Part shown: positions 51,101 to 60,398 of the stretch, piece after piece
Position numbering within the stretch: the stretch's first letter is position 1
Layout: each line of letters opens with the position of its first letter
NCBI RefSeq assembly: GCF_014648495.1
Contig: NZ_BMRF01000031.1
Coordinates: 1 to 64,000 of the forward strand
Length of the DNA stretch: 64,000 nucleotides
DNA from: Actinomadura cremea
GTDB taxonomy: Bacteria; Actinomycetota; Actinomycetes; Streptosporangiales; Streptosporangiaceae
Reading direction: 5' to 3'
Notes under the pieces: model-generated
What the model was told of the DNA's origin: nothing
Databases searched by the model: none
Seen by the model: the letters and a program-made list of their open reading frames with translations, nothing else
Made by a program: the position numbers and the translations under genes

Positions 51101-51584
51101 GGCCGAGCCCGCGAAGGGCCGCAGGGGCCGGGCCGCCAGGAGCGCGGCCGCCGAGCCCGCCGCGGAGGAGGCCGCCGAGCCGGTGCGGACGCGCCCGCGC
51201 AAGTCGCGGCCGGCCAAGCGTCCGGCCGGGCCGCCCCCGGAGCCGGACGCCGACGAGGCGCAGCCCGCGCAGGCCGAGGTCGAGGCCGCGCAGGCCGCCG
51301 CGGAGACGGCGGACGTCGCCCCGGGCACCCTGGACGCCGCCGAGCCCGAGCCCGTCGCGGTGCAGGCGAACGGGTCGTCCAACGGCGCCGCGCACACCGC
51401 CGCCACGGACGCGCCCGCCGAGGCCGCCGAGGCGCCTGCGCCCGCCGAACCCGTCGCGCCGGCCGAGGCCGCCGCCGCGGGCAAGGAGGGCGACGGCGAG
51501 GCCGAGGCGGCCGATGCCCCCCGGCGCACCCGTACCCGGCGCTCCCGCGTGGCCGCCCAGGCCGCGGACGGCGCCGAAGACTGA
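48177..51584 (+). CDS. rne: Ribonuclease E/G
   Basis: This 1135-residue endoribonuclease processes rRNA and starts mRNA decay. The catalytic core runs from about 490 to 930: S1 domain (VYLGKVQNVLPSMEAAFVDIGKG near 542), DNase I-like active site with acidic residues in TVIDVNTGKF (near 798) and VVIDFIDM (near 841), and the zinc-link CESC near 901. The arms are low-complexity: an acidic Ala/Glu/Pro N-terminal arm (1-480) with Arg-rich islands (RRRRRRGGRGRGRN type, near 320 and 425) and a C-terminal Ala/Glu/Lys-rich arm. Both arms would bind RNA or partner enzymes. ATG 48177 has GGGAG nine bases upstream. Confidence 0.95.
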   Translation: MLENEADSAQAEGTDNETTAASGTSGAETSGVTTRPRRRASRPAGPPPEIEESPAPPAPEQTAQDEPVEPVEKDEAAADDGAEREPVAEAADEPAAEEPAPAAEPAPAKKATRTRTRKSAKAAEPAKAAEQAETAEPVPPTGAETSPEIEGAPAAEAATKPAEKPAEKPEEKAAEKAPASRTRTRRRTAAKTAEPSAETAAPAEPPAASAEVPPPPTVPPAVPSVPEVPAVPVAGASPGTEQVSETEPASGIAVPGVTFQPPMVVFQPPQPKPEDAARREEAVKAAAETAEREAADEEPDERDDRDDRDERASDGDDSDDRPSRRRRRRGGRGRGRNGKDGADDEIQGTEAEDAEDEQPPADKGKADKPKERSKPDRQSKAAKAKDAKDAKDKDAKSKDAKDQAEEADSDFGEEDDSDQGASSRRRRRRRRRSGGDGEGGGTDDPPNTVVHVRDSRAVEDEVQSVRGSTRLEAKKQRRREGREQGRRRPPVITEAEFLARRESVERVMVVRQEGERTQIAVLEDDVLVEHYVNRATHQSYVGNVYLGKVQNVLPSMEAAFVDIGKGRNAVLYAGEVNWDVAGLVGQPRRIESALKSGQSVLVQVTKDPLGHKGARLTSQVSLPGRYLVYVPDGSMTGISRKLPDKERSRLKQILKKVMPDNAGVIVRTAAEGATEEELSRDVSRLAAQWESIQKKVKTASAPSLLYGEPDLTIRVVRDIFNEDFSKLVVSGAGAWDTVSEYVQYVAPHLADRVERWTDDQDVLGAFRIDEQIAKAMDRKVWLPSGGSLVIDRTEAMTVIDVNTGKFTGQGGNLEETVTRNNLEAAEEIVRQLRLRDIGGIVVIDFIDMVLESNRDLVLRRLVECLSRDRTKHQVAEVTSLGLVQMTRKRVGQGLLEAFSETCESCNGRGIHVHLSPVEPKADKEVGGRRRKRKGEVEKAVEEKLAKSEKAEAKAGRGEREAKPKPEPEPAKDEAKAEPAKGRRGRAARSAAAEPAAEEAAEPVRTRPRKSRPAKRPAGPPPEPDADEAQPAQAEVEAAQAAAETADVAPGTLDAAEPEPVAVQANGSSNGAAHTAATDAPAEAAEAPAPAEPVAPAEAAAAGKEGDGEAEAADAPRRTRTRRSRVAAQAADGAED

Positions 51585-51631
51585 CCGGCGACCGGAGCGG
51601 AGCCCTGCGGAGCGCAGGACGCCGGTCAGTC
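51579..51631 (+). terminator. Nested hairpin overlapping the rne stop codon
   Basis: GACTGACCGGCG (51579-51590) pairs with its complement at 51620-51631. Inside is a second stem, CCTGCG/CGCAGG (51604-51609, 51613-51618). The outer arm includes the TGA stop of rne, and a short TTT follows at 51635. It could end transcription or shield the mRNA 3' end. Confidence 0.55.
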
Positions 51632-51989
51632 GCCTTTGCCGGGAAATGTGGGGTCCGCCCCCCACAGAAATACTGACCGGCCACGGAGGCCGGACGGACG
51701 GTCCCTGGCCCGGACGCGCGCGTTCGCGTTCGGGTCAGGGCGTCCAGTACACTCGGTCTTCGGTGTGCGGTGACGCGCGCCGACATGGACCCGCACCGCG
51801 ATTCCCGTCCGGGGATCGGCCGGTGCACCCCTCACCGATCCGGCGAGGAACAGCAGAGAGCGCCGCGGCCTCGGCCCGGCGTGCCGCCCTCGGCCCCTGT
51901 GCCGGGGGTAGGCCCTCATCCGGGGGCTGGTAGACCACGCGTGGGACTGGTTCGGTCCAGAAGCACGCGCACGACGAGAGGTTTCCGCG
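51632..51989 (+). promoter_or_regulatory. Promoter region and long leader of rplU-rpmA
   Basis: No gene is supported in these 358 bases. A TGTGGGG/CCCCACA inverted repeat lies at 51647-51666. TACACT at 51748-51753 is a -10 candidate and would give a leader of about 230 bases, long enough for the autogenous control common in ribosomal-protein operons. GGCACGGGGG-type stems are possible but I see no known L21 or L27 binding motif. Confidence 0.45.
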
Positions 51990-52304
51990 GTGTACGCGAT
52001 TGTCCGCGCAGGCGGCCGGCAGGAGAAGGTCGCCGTCGACGACGTCCTGACCGTCGACAAGCTGGCCGGCGAGGTCGGCTCGACCGTCACGTTCCCGGCC
52101 GTGCTGGTCGTGGACGGCGACCGGGTCGTCAGCTCCTCGGCCGACCTGGCCCGCTACGAGGTGACCGCCGAGATCGTCGGCGCGGTCAAGGGCCCCAAGA
52201 TCAACATCATGCACTACCGGAACAAGACCGGGTACAAGCGGCGGATGGGCCACCGTCAGCCGTACACCGAGGTCAAGATCACCGGTATCGAGTCCGGGAA
52301 GTAG
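51990..52304 (+). CDS. rplU: 50S ribosomal protein L21
   Basis: The product has 104 residues, beginning [25 protein letters not shown] and ending with the [15 protein letters not shown] signature ([15 protein letters not shown]). It binds 23S rRNA domain I together with L20. The GTG start has GAGAGG about seven bases upstream. rpmA follows after 13 bases. Confidence 0.97.
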   Translation: MYAIVRAGGRQEKVAVDDVLTVDKLAGEVGSTVTFPAVLVVDGDRVVSSSADLARYEVTAEIVGAVKGPKINIMHYRNKTGYKRRMGHRQPYTEVKITGIESGK

Positions 52305-52317
52305 GGAGAGCGGTCAC

Positions 52318-52575
52318 ATGGCACACAAGAAGGGCGCATCGTCCAGCCGTAACGGTCGCGACTCCAACGCCCAGCGCCTCGGCGTGAAGCGGTTCGGCGG
52401 CCAGGTCGTCAACGCCGGCGAGATCATCGTCCGGCAGCGCGGCACCCACTTCCACCCCGGCCCCGGCGTCGGCCGCGGCGGCGACGACACGCTGTTCGCG
52501 CTCGTCGCGGGTGCGGTGGAGTTCCGGCGCTACCGCGGTCGCAACGCGGTCAGCGTCGTCCCGCCGGCGGAGTAA
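52318..52575 (+). CDS. rpmA: 50S ribosomal protein L27
   Basis: This 85-residue protein has the N-terminus [20 protein letters not shown], whose first residues reach the peptidyl-transferase centre. The signature [21 protein letters not shown] is present. There is no cleavable Firmicutes-type N-terminal extension. It is preceded by AGGGAGAG and followed by a terminator. Confidence 0.97.
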   Translation: MAHKKGASSSRNGRDSNAQRLGVKRFGGQVVNAGEIIVRQRGTHFHPGPGVGRGGDDTLFALVAGAVEFRRYRGRNAVSVVPPAE

Positions 52576-52598
52576 TCCGCTTCGGGAAAGAGTCTTTC

Positions 52599-52630
52599 GC
52601 AAGGGGCGGACCGTTCGGTCCGCCCCTTGC
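52599..52630 (+). terminator. Terminator after rpmA
   Basis: A 14-base-pair perfect stem, GCAAGGGGCGGACC (52599-52612) with its complement (52617-52630) and tetraloop GTTC, lies between rpmA and obgE. Some readthrough to obgE is probable. Confidence 0.75.
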
Positions 52631-52676
52631 GCCGTATCGGGAGCCCTTCGCGGGGCCGAGGGCAAGGAGAGTCGCC

Positions 52677-54071
52677 GTGGCCGCTGGCGCGGGATCGGGT
52701 GCGCAGTTCGTCGACCGGGTGGTGCTGCACGTCGCCGCGGGCAACGGCGGCAACGGCTGCGCGTCGATCCACCGGGAGAAGTTCAAGCCGCTCGGCGGTC
52801 CGGACGGGGCGAACGGCGGGAACGGCGGCGACATCGTCCTCGTCGTCGACACCAACGCCGCGAGCCTCCTGGAGTACCACCGGCGCCCGCACCGCAAGGC
52901 GGGCAACGGCAGGCCGGGGCAGGGCGGGCACCGGACGGGCGCCAACGGCGACGAGGTGGTCCTGCCGGTCCCCGACGGCACCGTCGTCAAGGAGGGCGAC
53001 GAGGTGCTGGCCGACCTGGTCGGCGAGGGCACCCGGTTCGTGATCGCGCGCGGCGGCCGCGGCGGCCTCGGGAACGCGGCACTGGCGACCGCCAAGCGCA
53101 AGGCGCCGGGGTTCGCGCTGCTCGGCGAGCCCGGCGACGAGCGCGACGTCGTCCTCGAGCTGAAGAGCGTCGCCGACGTCGCCCTGGTCGGGTTCCCCAG
53201 TGCCGGGAAGTCGTCGCTGATCGCCGCGCTGTCCGCCGCGAAGCCGAAGATCGCCGACTACCCGTTCACCACGCTCGTCCCGAACCTCGGGGTGGTGAGC
53301 GCGGGCGACACGACGTTCACGGTCGCCGACGTCCCCGGCCTGATCGAGGGCGCCAGCGAGGGCCGCGGCCTCGGGCTGGAGTTCCTCCGGCACATCGAGC
53401 GGTCCTCGACGCTCGCGCACGTCCTCGACTGCGCGACGCCCGAGCCCGGACGCGACCCGCTCAGCGACTTCGAGATCATCGAGCGCGAACTGCAGGCGTA
53501 CGACCGCGTCCTCGGCGACCGCCCGCTGTCGGACCGCCCGCGCCTGGTCGTGCTGAACAAGGTGGACGTCCCGGACGCGCGCGACCTCGCCGAACTCGTC
53601 CGTCCCGAGTTCGAGGCGCGCGGCCTGCGCGTGTTCGAGGTGTCGGCGGCGACCCACGAGGGGCTGCGGGAGCTGTCGTTCGCGCTGGCGGCGATGGTCG
53701 CCGAGCACCGCGCGAGCCTGCCCCCGGCCGAGCCGACCCGCATCGTGATCCGTCCCGAACCGGTCGGCGGCGGCACCGACTTCGAGGTCCGGACGATGGG
53801 CCAGAACACGTACCTGATCACCGGGAGCAAGCCCGTCCGGTGGCTGCGGCAGACCGACTTCGCCAACGAGGAGGCCGTCGGCTACCTCGCCGACCGCCTC
53901 GCGCGCCTCGGCGTCGAGGACGCCCTCGCCGCGGCGGGCGCCGAACGGGGCGCGACCGTCCTGATCGGCACCGCCGACGACTCGGTCGTGTTCGACTGGG
54001 AGCCCGACATCGCCGCCGGGGAGGCCGCCGCGGGCCCGCGCGGCACCGACCGCCGGCTCGACGGCCGCTGA
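52677..54071 (+). CDS. obgE: GTPase Obg
   Basis: This 464-residue ribosome-assembly and stress GTPase has an Obg fold (1-160) with glycine-rich hairpins ([40 protein letters not shown]) and a G domain from about 165 with P-loop GFPSAGKSS, switch [14 protein letters not shown] and NKVD. An OCT domain (about 350-430) of Gram-positive type ([33 protein letters not shown]) follows. The GTG start lies after CAAGGAGA. proB follows after 16 bases, so obgE-proB is one unit. Confidence 0.96.
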   Translation: MAAGAGSGAQFVDRVVLHVAAGNGGNGCASIHREKFKPLGGPDGANGGNGGDIVLVVDTNAASLLEYHRRPHRKAGNGRPGQGGHRTGANGDEVVLPVPDGTVVKEGDEVLADLVGEGTRFVIARGGRGGLGNAALATAKRKAPGFALLGEPGDERDVVLELKSVADVALVGFPSAGKSSLIAALSAAKPKIADYPFTTLVPNLGVVSAGDTTFTVADVPGLIEGASEGRGLGLEFLRHIERSSTLAHVLDCATPEPGRDPLSDFEIIERELQAYDRVLGDRPLSDRPRLVVLNKVDVPDARDLAELVRPEFEARGLRVFEVSAATHEGLRELSFALAAMVAEHRASLPPAEPTRIVIRPEPVGGGTDFEVRTMGQNTYLITGSKPVRWLRQTDFANEEAVGYLADRLARLGVEDALAAAGAERGATVLIGTADDSVVFDWEPDIAAGEAAAGPRGTDRRLDGR

Positions 54072-54087
54072 CCGGAAAGGGACGCTC

Positions 54088-55200
54088 GTGACCGATCGCG
54101 CGGAGATCGCCAAGGCGCGCCGGATCGTGGTCAAGGCGGGCTCGTCGTCGCTGACCACGCCGCGGGGGACGATCGACGCCGCCCGCATCGACGCGCTCGT
54201 CGACGTGCTCGCGGCCCGCCGGGACGCGGGCGCGGAGATCGTGTTCGTGTCGTCCGGGGCGATCGCGGCCGGGCTCGGCCCGCTCGGGTTGACCCGCCGC
54301 CCGTCCGACCTGGCGACGCAGCAGGCGGCGGCCAGCGTGGGGCAGGGCGCCCTGTTCGCCCGCTACACCTCCTCGTTCGCCCGGTACGGCGTGACGGTCG
54401 GGCAGGTGCTGCTCACCGCCGACGACATGATGCGCCGCTCCCACCACCGCAACGCGCAGCGCACGCTCGCGCAGCTCCTCGCCCTCGGGGTGCTGCCGAT
54501 CGTCAACGAGAACGACACCGTCGCCACCGACGAGATCAGGTTCGGCGACAACGACCGGCTCGCCGCGCTCGTCGCGCACCTGACCCGTGCCGACGCGCTC
54601 GTCCTGCTGTCGGACGTGGACGCCCTGTACACCGGCGATCCCCGCAAGCCCGGCGCCCGCCGCATCACCGACGTCCGCTCCCCTGCGGACCTGGACGGCG
54701 TCGAGCTGGGCGGGTCGGGACGCGTCGGGACCGGCGGCATGGTCACGAAGGTGGAGGCGGCCCGGATCGCCGGGATCCCGGTGGTGCTGACGAACGCCGC
54801 GTCCGCCGCGCACGCCGTCGCGGGCGACCCCGCCGGCACCCTGTTCCACCCCGCCGACGACCGCCGCCGCCCCACCCGGCACCTGTGGCTGGCGCACGCC
54901 ACCACCGGGCAGGGCCGCGTCCTGCTCGACCCGGGCGCCGTCGAGGCGGTCGTCCAGCGGGGCAAGTCGCTGCTGCCCGCCGGGGTCACCGGCGTCGAGG
55001 GCGACTTCGCCGCCGGCGACCCCGTGGACCTGTGCGGCGCCGACGGCCGGGTCGTCGCGCGCGGCCTGGCCAACTACGACGCGTCGGAGCTGCCCGACCT
55101 GATGGGCCGCTCCACCCGCTGGCTGGCGCGCGAGCTGGGCCCCGAGTACGAGCGCGAGATCGTCCACCGCGACCACCTCGTGGTGCTGACCGACCGCTGA
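54088..55200 (+). CDS. proB: Glutamate 5-kinase
   Basis: This 370-residue enzyme catalyses the first step of proline synthesis, ATP plus glutamate to glutamyl-5-phosphate. The amino-acid kinase domain (about 1-260) shows RIVVKAGSSSLT, FVSSGAIAAGLGPLG, VNENDTVATDEIRFGDNDRLAALVA and TGGMVTKVEAARIAG. The C-terminal PUA domain (about 275-360) contains GAVEAVVQRGKSLLPAGVT. GTG start with AAAGGGA upstream. A hairpin separates it from proA. Confidence 0.96.
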   Translation: MTDRAEIAKARRIVVKAGSSSLTTPRGTIDAARIDALVDVLAARRDAGAEIVFVSSGAIAAGLGPLGLTRRPSDLATQQAAASVGQGALFARYTSSFARYGVTVGQVLLTADDMMRRSHHRNAQRTLAQLLALGVLPIVNENDTVATDEIRFGDNDRLAALVAHLTRADALVLLSDVDALYTGDPRKPGARRITDVRSPADLDGVELGGSGRVGTGGMVTKVEAARIAGIPVVLTNAASAAHAVAGDPAGTLFHPADDRRRPTRHLWLAHATTGQGRVLLDPGAVEAVVQRGKSLLPAGVTGVEGDFAAGDPVDLCGADGRVVARGLANYDASELPDLMGRSTRWLARELGPEYEREIVHRDHLVVLTDR

Positions 55201-55204
55201 CCCG

Positions 55205-55233
55205 CATCCCGGAGGGGTCGTTCCTCCGGGATG
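55205..55233 (+). terminator. Hairpin between proB and proA
   Basis: CATCCCGGAGG (55205-55215) pairs with CCTCCGGGATG (55223-55233) over a 7-base loop, starting five bases after the proB stop. It would separate or attenuate transcription into proA 70 bases further on. Confidence 0.65.
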
Positions 55234-55304
55234 TGCCCGACCGATGACGGAGCGGTGCGCCGCCGGAGCGGACGTCCCGCGCGACGAGACGAGAGGAACG
55301 CCGG

Positions 55305-56576
55305 ATGAGCGAGCAGGACCGGGAACGCGAGGAGTTCCTGCGGGTGGCGCGGACCGCCCGCGACGCGGCCGCCGGGCTGGCGCCGCTGCCGCGCGCCGCC
55401 AAGGACGCCGCGCTGCACGCGATCGCGGACGCGCTGGTCGCCGGCGCCGCGCGCATCATCAAGGCGAACGAGGCGGACGTCGCGCGGGCCCGCGACGGCG
55501 GCACCCCGGAGTACATGATCGACCGGCTGAGCCTGTCGGCGGAGCGGATCGCCGCGATCGCCGAGGCCGTCCGGGACGTCGCCGCGCTGCCCGACCCGGT
55601 GGGGGAGTCGGTGCGCGGGAACGTCCTGCCGAACGGCCTGGAGCTGCGGCAGATGCGGGTGCCGCTCGGCGTCGTCGGGATCATCTACGAGGGCCGCCCG
55701 AACGTCACCGTGGACGCCGCCGCGCTGTGCCTGAAGAGCGGGAACGTCGCGATGCTGCGCGGCTCGTCGTCGGCGTACGAGTCGAACTCCGTGCTGGTGG
55801 CGGTGATGCAGGAGGCGCTGCGCGGCACGGACGTCCCGGCGGACGCGGTGCAGCTCGTCCCGGGCACGTCCCGAGAGTCGGTCAAGCACCTGATGCGCGC
55901 GCGGGGGCTCGTGGACGTGCTGATCCCGCGCGGCGGCGCGTCGCTGATCAACTCGGTGGTGGAGGAGTCGACCGTCCCCGTGATCGAGACCGGGGTGGGG
56001 AACTGCTCGGTCTACATCGACGCCGCCGCCGACCTGGACACGGCCCTGAACATCCTCGTCAACTCGAAGACGCAGCGTCCGTCCGTCTGCAACGCGGCGG
56101 AGACGTTCCTGGTGCACGAGGACGTCGCCGACGAGTTCGTCCCGCGCGCGCTTGCGGCGCTCAAAGAGAAGGGCGTCACCGTCCACGGGGACGATCGGAT
56201 CCGCTCGTTCGGCGGCGACGTCGTCGAGGCGACCGAGGACGACTGGTACGCCGAGTACCTCTCCCTCGACATCGCCGCCCGCGTCGTCGGCTCCCTGGAC
56301 GACGCCGTCGCGCACATCCGCCGGTACGGCTCGGGCCACACCGAGGCGATCGTGACGACGTCGCAGGGCGCCGCCCGCCGCTTCACGGCGCTCGTCGACT
56401 CGGCGGCCGTGATGGTGAACGCCTCGACCCGGTTCACCGACGGCGGCGAGTTCGGGTTCGGTGCGGAGATCGGCATCTCCACGCAGAAGCTGCACGCGCG
56501 CGGCCCCATGGGCCTCCCGGAACTGACCTCGACGAAGTACGTGGTCACGGGCGACGGCCACCTGCGCGGGGCCTGA
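55305..56576 (+). CDS. proA: Glutamate-5-semialdehyde dehydrogenase
   Basis: This 423-residue NADPH-dependent enzyme reduces glutamyl phosphate to glutamate semialdehyde, the second step of proline synthesis. The catalytic Cys lies in [13 protein letters not shown] (near residue 264). [24 protein letters not shown] and [25 protein letters not shown] are family marks. The ATG start follows AGAGGAACGCCGG. Length is normal. Confidence 0.96.
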   Translation: MSEQDREREEFLRVARTARDAAAGLAPLPRAAKDAALHAIADALVAGAARIIKANEADVARARDGGTPEYMIDRLSLSAERIAAIAEAVRDVAALPDPVGESVRGNVLPNGLELRQMRVPLGVVGIIYEGRPNVTVDAAALCLKSGNVAMLRGSSSAYESNSVLVAVMQEALRGTDVPADAVQLVPGTSRESVKHLMRARGLVDVLIPRGGASLINSVVEESTVPVIETGVGNCSVYIDAAADLDTALNILVNSKTQRPSVCNAAETFLVHEDVADEFVPRALAALKEKGVTVHGDDRIRSFGGDVVEATEDDWYAEYLSLDIAARVVGSLDDAVAHIRRYGSGHTEAIVTTSQGAARRFTALVDSAAVMVNASTRFTDGGEFGFGAEIGISTQKLHARGPMGLPELTSTKYVVTGDGHLRGA

Positions 56577-56624
56577 CCGGCCGCCGGGCGGCGACGGCGG
56601 CTGATCCGAGACTCGTTCACTTAT

Positions 56625-56649
56625 GTGACATCTAGGGGCTTGATGTCAC
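56625..56649 (+). promoter_or_regulatory. Inverted repeat upstream of the phosphoesterase gene
   Basis: GTGACATC (56625-56632) and GATGTCAC (56642-56649) form a perfect 8-base inverted repeat with a 9-base spacer, 28 bases before the GTG start. It is a likely operator; it does not look like the GTTCAC-type PHO box. Confidence 0.5.
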
Positions 56650-56676
56650 TCATGTCCCTGTGATCTGATCCACAGC

Positions 56677-58431
56677 GTGACTCGTGAGATCAGCCGCCGC
56701 CGCGTCCTGCAGGGCGCCGCCCTCGGGGCGGGGATCGCCGCCACCGGACTCACCGCCTTCCCCGCCCGCGCCGCGACCGCCCCGCGGCTGCGCGGGCCCG
56801 TCGCCGGGACCACCCTCGACCGCACCTACCTCCTCGGCTCCCCGGGCACGGGCGGCTACCGCGCGATCGTCGCCGGCCCCGGGGAACCGCACGTCCTGCG
56901 CCGCGACCTCGGCGGCGCCGCGTCCCCCGGACGGGCCGCGCGCCGCCGGGGCGTCCTGGCCTTCGGGCACCTCACCGACGTGCACGTGACCGACGCGCAG
57001 TCCCCGGCGCGCGTCGAGTTCGTCGACCGGTTCAAGGACGCCCTGAGCGTCCTGCCCGTCGAGGGCGCGTACCGGCCGCAGGAGATCCTGTCCACGCACG
57101 TCGCCGAGGCCATGGTCCGCGCGATGAACGCCGTCGGACGCGGCCCCGCGACCGGGCTCGACCTCGCGTTCGTCATCAACACCGGGGACGCCGCCGACAA
57201 CGTGCAGTACAACGAGATCCGCTGGATCATCGACCTGCTCGACGGCGAGCGCGTCCGTCCCGACTCCGGTGACCCGAACCGGTACGAGGGCGTCATGGAC
57301 CCGGCCGCCTACGACCGCGCCTACTGGCACCCCGAGGGCCCGCCGCCCGGCGCCGGCGCCGACCTGCCGACGACCCGGCACGGCTTCCCGAGGATCGACG
57401 GCCTGCTGGACGCCGCCCGCCGCCCCTTCCGGGCGACCGGCCTGCGGGCGCCCTGGTACGCGGTGTTCGGCAACCACGACGGCCTCGTCCAGGGCAACCT
57501 CCCCATCAACCCGCTGGTCACCGCGCTCGCCGTCGGCGGCATCAAGATCGGCGCCCCCGCCGACGACGCGCAGGCCGAGCGGCTCGCCCGCATGATCACC
57601 GACGCGAACGGACGCGAGCTGGTGCGGCTGAGCCGCGAGCGCGGGGCGTCCGGCGGCCTGTTCCGCCCGGTCACCCCCGACCCGGACCGCCGGATGCTGT
57701 CGCGCGCCGAGGTCGTCCGCGAGCACTTCAGCACGAGCGCGCCCCTGCGCGGCCACGGCTTCACGGCCGCCAACCTGCGCGAGGGGACGGCCCACTACGC
57801 GTTCGACCACGGCATCGTGCGGGGCATCGCGCTCGACACCGTCAACCCCAACGGCTACTCGCAGGGCTCCCTCGACCGCGCCCAGCTCGCCTGGCTGGAG
57901 GACGAGCTCAGGGCCGGCAGCCGCCGCCACCTCGACGCCCGCGGCGAGGTCGTGACGCGCGACGTCCGGGACCGGCTGTTCGTCCTGTTCAGCCACCACC
58001 CGATCGGCTCCCTCGACAACCCGCTCGGCGGCGACCGCGTCCTCGGCGACGAGGTGCGGGCCCTCCTGCTGCGCTACCCGAACGTCGTCCTGTGGGTGAA
58101 CGGCCACACCCACCGCAACGAGGTCATCCCGCACGCGCGCGAGGGCGGCGACGGCGGTTTCTGGGAGGTCAACACGGCCGCGCACATCGACTTCCCGCAG
58201 CAGAGCCGCATCGTGGAGCTCGCCGACAACGGCGACGGCACCCTGTCGATCTTCGCGACCGTCCTCGACTCGGCCGGCCCCGCCGCCCACGGCGGCCGGA
58301 TCGGCGACCCCGTCCGGCTGGCGTCCCTGGCCCGCGAGCTGGCCGGCAACGACTGGCAGGACACCCCCGGCGAGCGCCGCGGCGGCGTCGACGACCGCAA
58401 CGTCGAACTCCTGATCCCCAAGCCGTTCTAG
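56677..58431 (+). CDS. Tat-exported metallophosphoesterase (TIGR03767-like)
   Basis: This 584-residue calcineurin-like phosphoesterase is exported folded: it begins with a twin-arginine signal [20 protein letters not shown] and a cleavage region near ARA-AT. Metal-site motifs in order are LTDVHV (DxH, near residue 102), NTGDAADN (GD), FGNHDG (GNHD), FSHHPIG and NGHTHRNE (GHxH). Long insertions with disordered Pro/Gly stretches resemble the TIGR03767 family of actinobacterial secreted phosphoesterases. The substrate is unknown; phosphate scavenging outside the cell is likely. An inverted repeat precedes the gene. Confidence 0.9.
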   Translation: MTREISRRRVLQGAALGAGIAATGLTAFPARAATAPRLRGPVAGTTLDRTYLLGSPGTGGYRAIVAGPGEPHVLRRDLGGAASPGRAARRRGVLAFGHLTDVHVTDAQSPARVEFVDRFKDALSVLPVEGAYRPQEILSTHVAEAMVRAMNAVGRGPATGLDLAFVINTGDAADNVQYNEIRWIIDLLDGERVRPDSGDPNRYEGVMDPAAYDRAYWHPEGPPPGAGADLPTTRHGFPRIDGLLDAARRPFRATGLRAPWYAVFGNHDGLVQGNLPINPLVTALAVGGIKIGAPADDAQAERLARMITDANGRELVRLSRERGASGGLFRPVTPDPDRRMLSRAEVVREHFSTSAPLRGHGFTAANLREGTAHYAFDHGIVRGIALDTVNPNGYSQGSLDRAQLAWLEDELRAGSRRHLDARGEVVTRDVRDRLFVLFSHHPIGSLDNPLGGDRVLGDEVRALLLRYPNVVLWVNGHTHRNEVIPHAREGGDGGFWEVNTAAHIDFPQQSRIVELADNGDGTLSIFATVLDSAGPAAHGGRIGDPVRLASLARELAGNDWQDTPGERRGGVDDRNVELLIPKPF

Positions 58432-58444
58432 GCACGCGAAAGGA

Positions 58445-58467
58445 CCGCCGTGTCCGTGCCACGGCGG
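58445..58467. terminator. Bidirectional hairpin after the phosphoesterase
   Basis: CCGCCGTG (58445-58452) pairs with CACGGCGG (58460-58467) between two convergent genes. Confidence 0.55.
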
Positions 58468-58488
58468 CCCTGGTCCCGTCGGGGCGCG

Positions 58489-59520
58489 CTAGTTGCCGTT
58501 CGGGCGCCGGGAGATGCGGTCGAACAGGCCGCCGGCCGCGCCCGCCGCGGCGTCCGCCATGTCGCGGACCTTCCCGACGAACGGGTCGGCCGTCTGCTCC
58601 CACGACTCGCGGTACGACCGCGCCGCGTTCCGGATCTCGTCGGTGACCTTCGCGTCGCCGTCGTCGTCGCGGCGCGGGTAGTCCCCGGCGAGGATCCGCT
58701 CGTACTCGCCGCTGCGCGCCCACCGGTCGATCTCCGCGAACCGGATCACCGCGAACGGGTGCGACTGCGGCAGCAGGTTGAGGAACTTCAGCAGCCCGTC
58801 CCGGACGTCGCCGGCCGCGTCGTACTCGCGGGCCTGCTCCAGGAACGCCTCCGCGCTCATCTCCGACAGCTTCGTCCCGCCCGCGAGCTTCATGTTCACG
58901 CGCTTGGCGGCGTCCAGGTCCTGCCCGGCGAGCAGGCCGGCGCGGTCGGACGACAGCTCGGCCTTGCGGAACCACTCCCGCAGCCCGATGATGATCGCCG
59001 CGATGCCGACGTTGCCGAGCGGCAGCCACGCGAGCCGCGACCCGAGCCCGATCAGGATCTGCATCATCGTCTGGTAGACGGCGTGGCCCGACAGGATGTG
59101 CCCGACCTCGTGCCCGACGACGAACCGCAGCTCCTCCTCGTCCAGCAGGTCGATCAGCCCGGTGTTGATCACGATGAACGGGTGGGAGGAGCCCAGCGCC
59201 ATCGCGTTCGGGGTCGGGTCCTGCTTGACGAAGACGTCCGGGACCTCCTTCATGTCAAGGATGTAGGACGCGTCCCGCACCATGTCGTGCAGGTGGTGGA
59301 ACTGGCTCTCCCCGACGCGGACCGTCCCGCCGAGGAACATCAGCCTGAGGGCCCGCTCGTTGACCAGTCCCGACAGCTTGCGCAGGACGACGTCGAACCC
59401 GGACAGCGAGCGCAGCGCGACCAGCGCCGAGCGGTCCGCCGGGTGTTCGTAGGCCCGGGAGCTGATCCCCGGGAAGCGCTTGCGTGCTCGATCCGGTGTG
59501 TTCTCCGTCATGTCAGGCAT
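58489..59520 (-). CDS. M48-family metalloprotease
   Basis: The product is 343 residues from ATG 59520, which has GGAAG upstream; ATG 59511 is an alternative. Zinc site HEVGH is near residue 138 ([13 protein letters not shown]), with a later Glu in [13 protein letters not shown], the usual ExxxD third ligand of M48 peptidases. One or two hydrophobic segments ([26 protein letters not shown]) suggest membrane association. The C-terminus carries [33 protein letters not shown], an amphipathic helix. It probably degrades damaged membrane proteins; its substrate is unknown. Confidence 0.9.
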   Translation of the reverse strand: MPDMTENTPDRARKRFPGISSRAYEHPADRSALVALRSLSGFDVVLRKLSGLVNERALRLMFLGGTVRVGESQFHHLHDMVRDASYILDMKEVPDVFVKQDPTPNAMALGSSHPFIVINTGLIDLLDEEELRFVVGHEVGHILSGHAVYQTMMQILIGLGSRLAWLPLGNVGIAAIIIGLREWFRKAELSSDRAGLLAGQDLDAAKRVNMKLAGGTKLSEMSAEAFLEQAREYDAAGDVRDGLLKFLNLLPQSHPFAVIRFAEIDRWARSGEYERILAGDYPRRDDDGDAKVTDEIRNAARSYRESWEQTADPFVGKVRDMADAAAGAAGGLFDRISRRPNGN

Positions 59521-59599
59521 GGTACTTCCGACGAACCGGCGGGCCACAGGGTTCCCGCCGGACGCCGGGGCGGGCGTCCCGGGCACGGCACCGGCTGGC

Positions 59600-59605
59600 T
59601 ATTCT
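59600..59605 (+). promoter_or_regulatory. -10 box for a probably leaderless nadD transcript
   Basis: TATTCT lies exactly seven bases before the nadD ATG. Transcription would start at the A of ATG. No ribosome-binding site is present. The -35 region is not recognisable. Confidence 0.5.
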
Positions 59606-59612
59606 CGTCGCC

Positions 59613-60215
59613 ATGACGCAAAAGCGGCGGCTCGGGATCATGGGCGGCACGTTCGACCCCATCCATCACGGGCACCTGGTCGCGGCCAGCGAGGTGGCGC
59701 ACTTCTTCTCGCTGGACGAAGTGATCTTCGTTCCCACCGGCCGCTCGTCCCACAAGGAGGGCCGCAAGGTCGCCGCCGCCGAGGACCGCTACCTCATGGC
59801 CGTGATCGCCACCGCCTCCAACCCGCGCTTCTCCGTCAGCCGCGTCGACATCGACCGTCCCGGCTCCACCTTCACCGTCGACACCCTGCGCGACGTCCGG
59901 AACGTCCAGGGCCCGGACGCCGACCTGTTCTTCATCACCGGCGCGGACGCGCTCGAGAAGATGCTCACCTGGCACGACGCCGACGAGCTGTTCGGCCTCG
60001 CCCACTTCGTCGGCGTCACCCGTCCCGGCCACCGCCTCGCCGACCCCGGCCTGCCCAACGGGCGCGTGTCGCTCATGGAGGTCCCGGCCCTGTCGATCTC
60101 CTCCACCGAGTGCCGCGACCGCGTCCAGTCCGGCGAGCCGATCTGGTACCTGGTCCCGGACGGGATCGTCCAGTACATCAACAAGCGCGGCCTGTACCGC
60201 GACGACGCCTCCTGA
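59613..60215 (+). CDS. nadD: Nicotinate-nucleotide adenylyltransferase
   Basis: This 200-residue enzyme makes deamido-NAD from nicotinate mononucleotide and ATP. The nucleotidyltransferase motif is [20 protein letters not shown] and the second signature [11 protein letters not shown] replaces the usual ISSTxIR, with Cys for Ile. ATG 59613 is chosen over an upstream TTG (59484) because it fits the family start and a -10 box seven bases upstream. nadD and rsfS are neighbours in most actinobacteria. Confidence 0.95.
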   Translation: MTQKRRLGIMGGTFDPIHHGHLVAASEVAHFFSLDEVIFVPTGRSSHKEGRKVAAAEDRYLMAVIATASNPRFSVSRVDIDRPGSTFTVDTLRDVRNVQGPDADLFFITGADALEKMLTWHDADELFGLAHFVGVTRPGHRLADPGLPNGRVSLMEVPALSISSTECRDRVQSGEPIWYLVPDGIVQYINKRGLYRDDAS

Positions 60216-60398
60216 CCTGCGCGAAGATCCACACGGTCCGATCGTCCGGCGTTCCCCCACACGGCGGTTCCGGACATACCCTGGGGTGGGAGGGCCGCGT
60301 GTGAACGCGACCGGACGACAATTGAGAGGGCCGCCGGGCCCCACCCGTGAGATGGTGGGTGCCGAGACGACCCCTACAGGGAGGATCGCGAGCGCATC

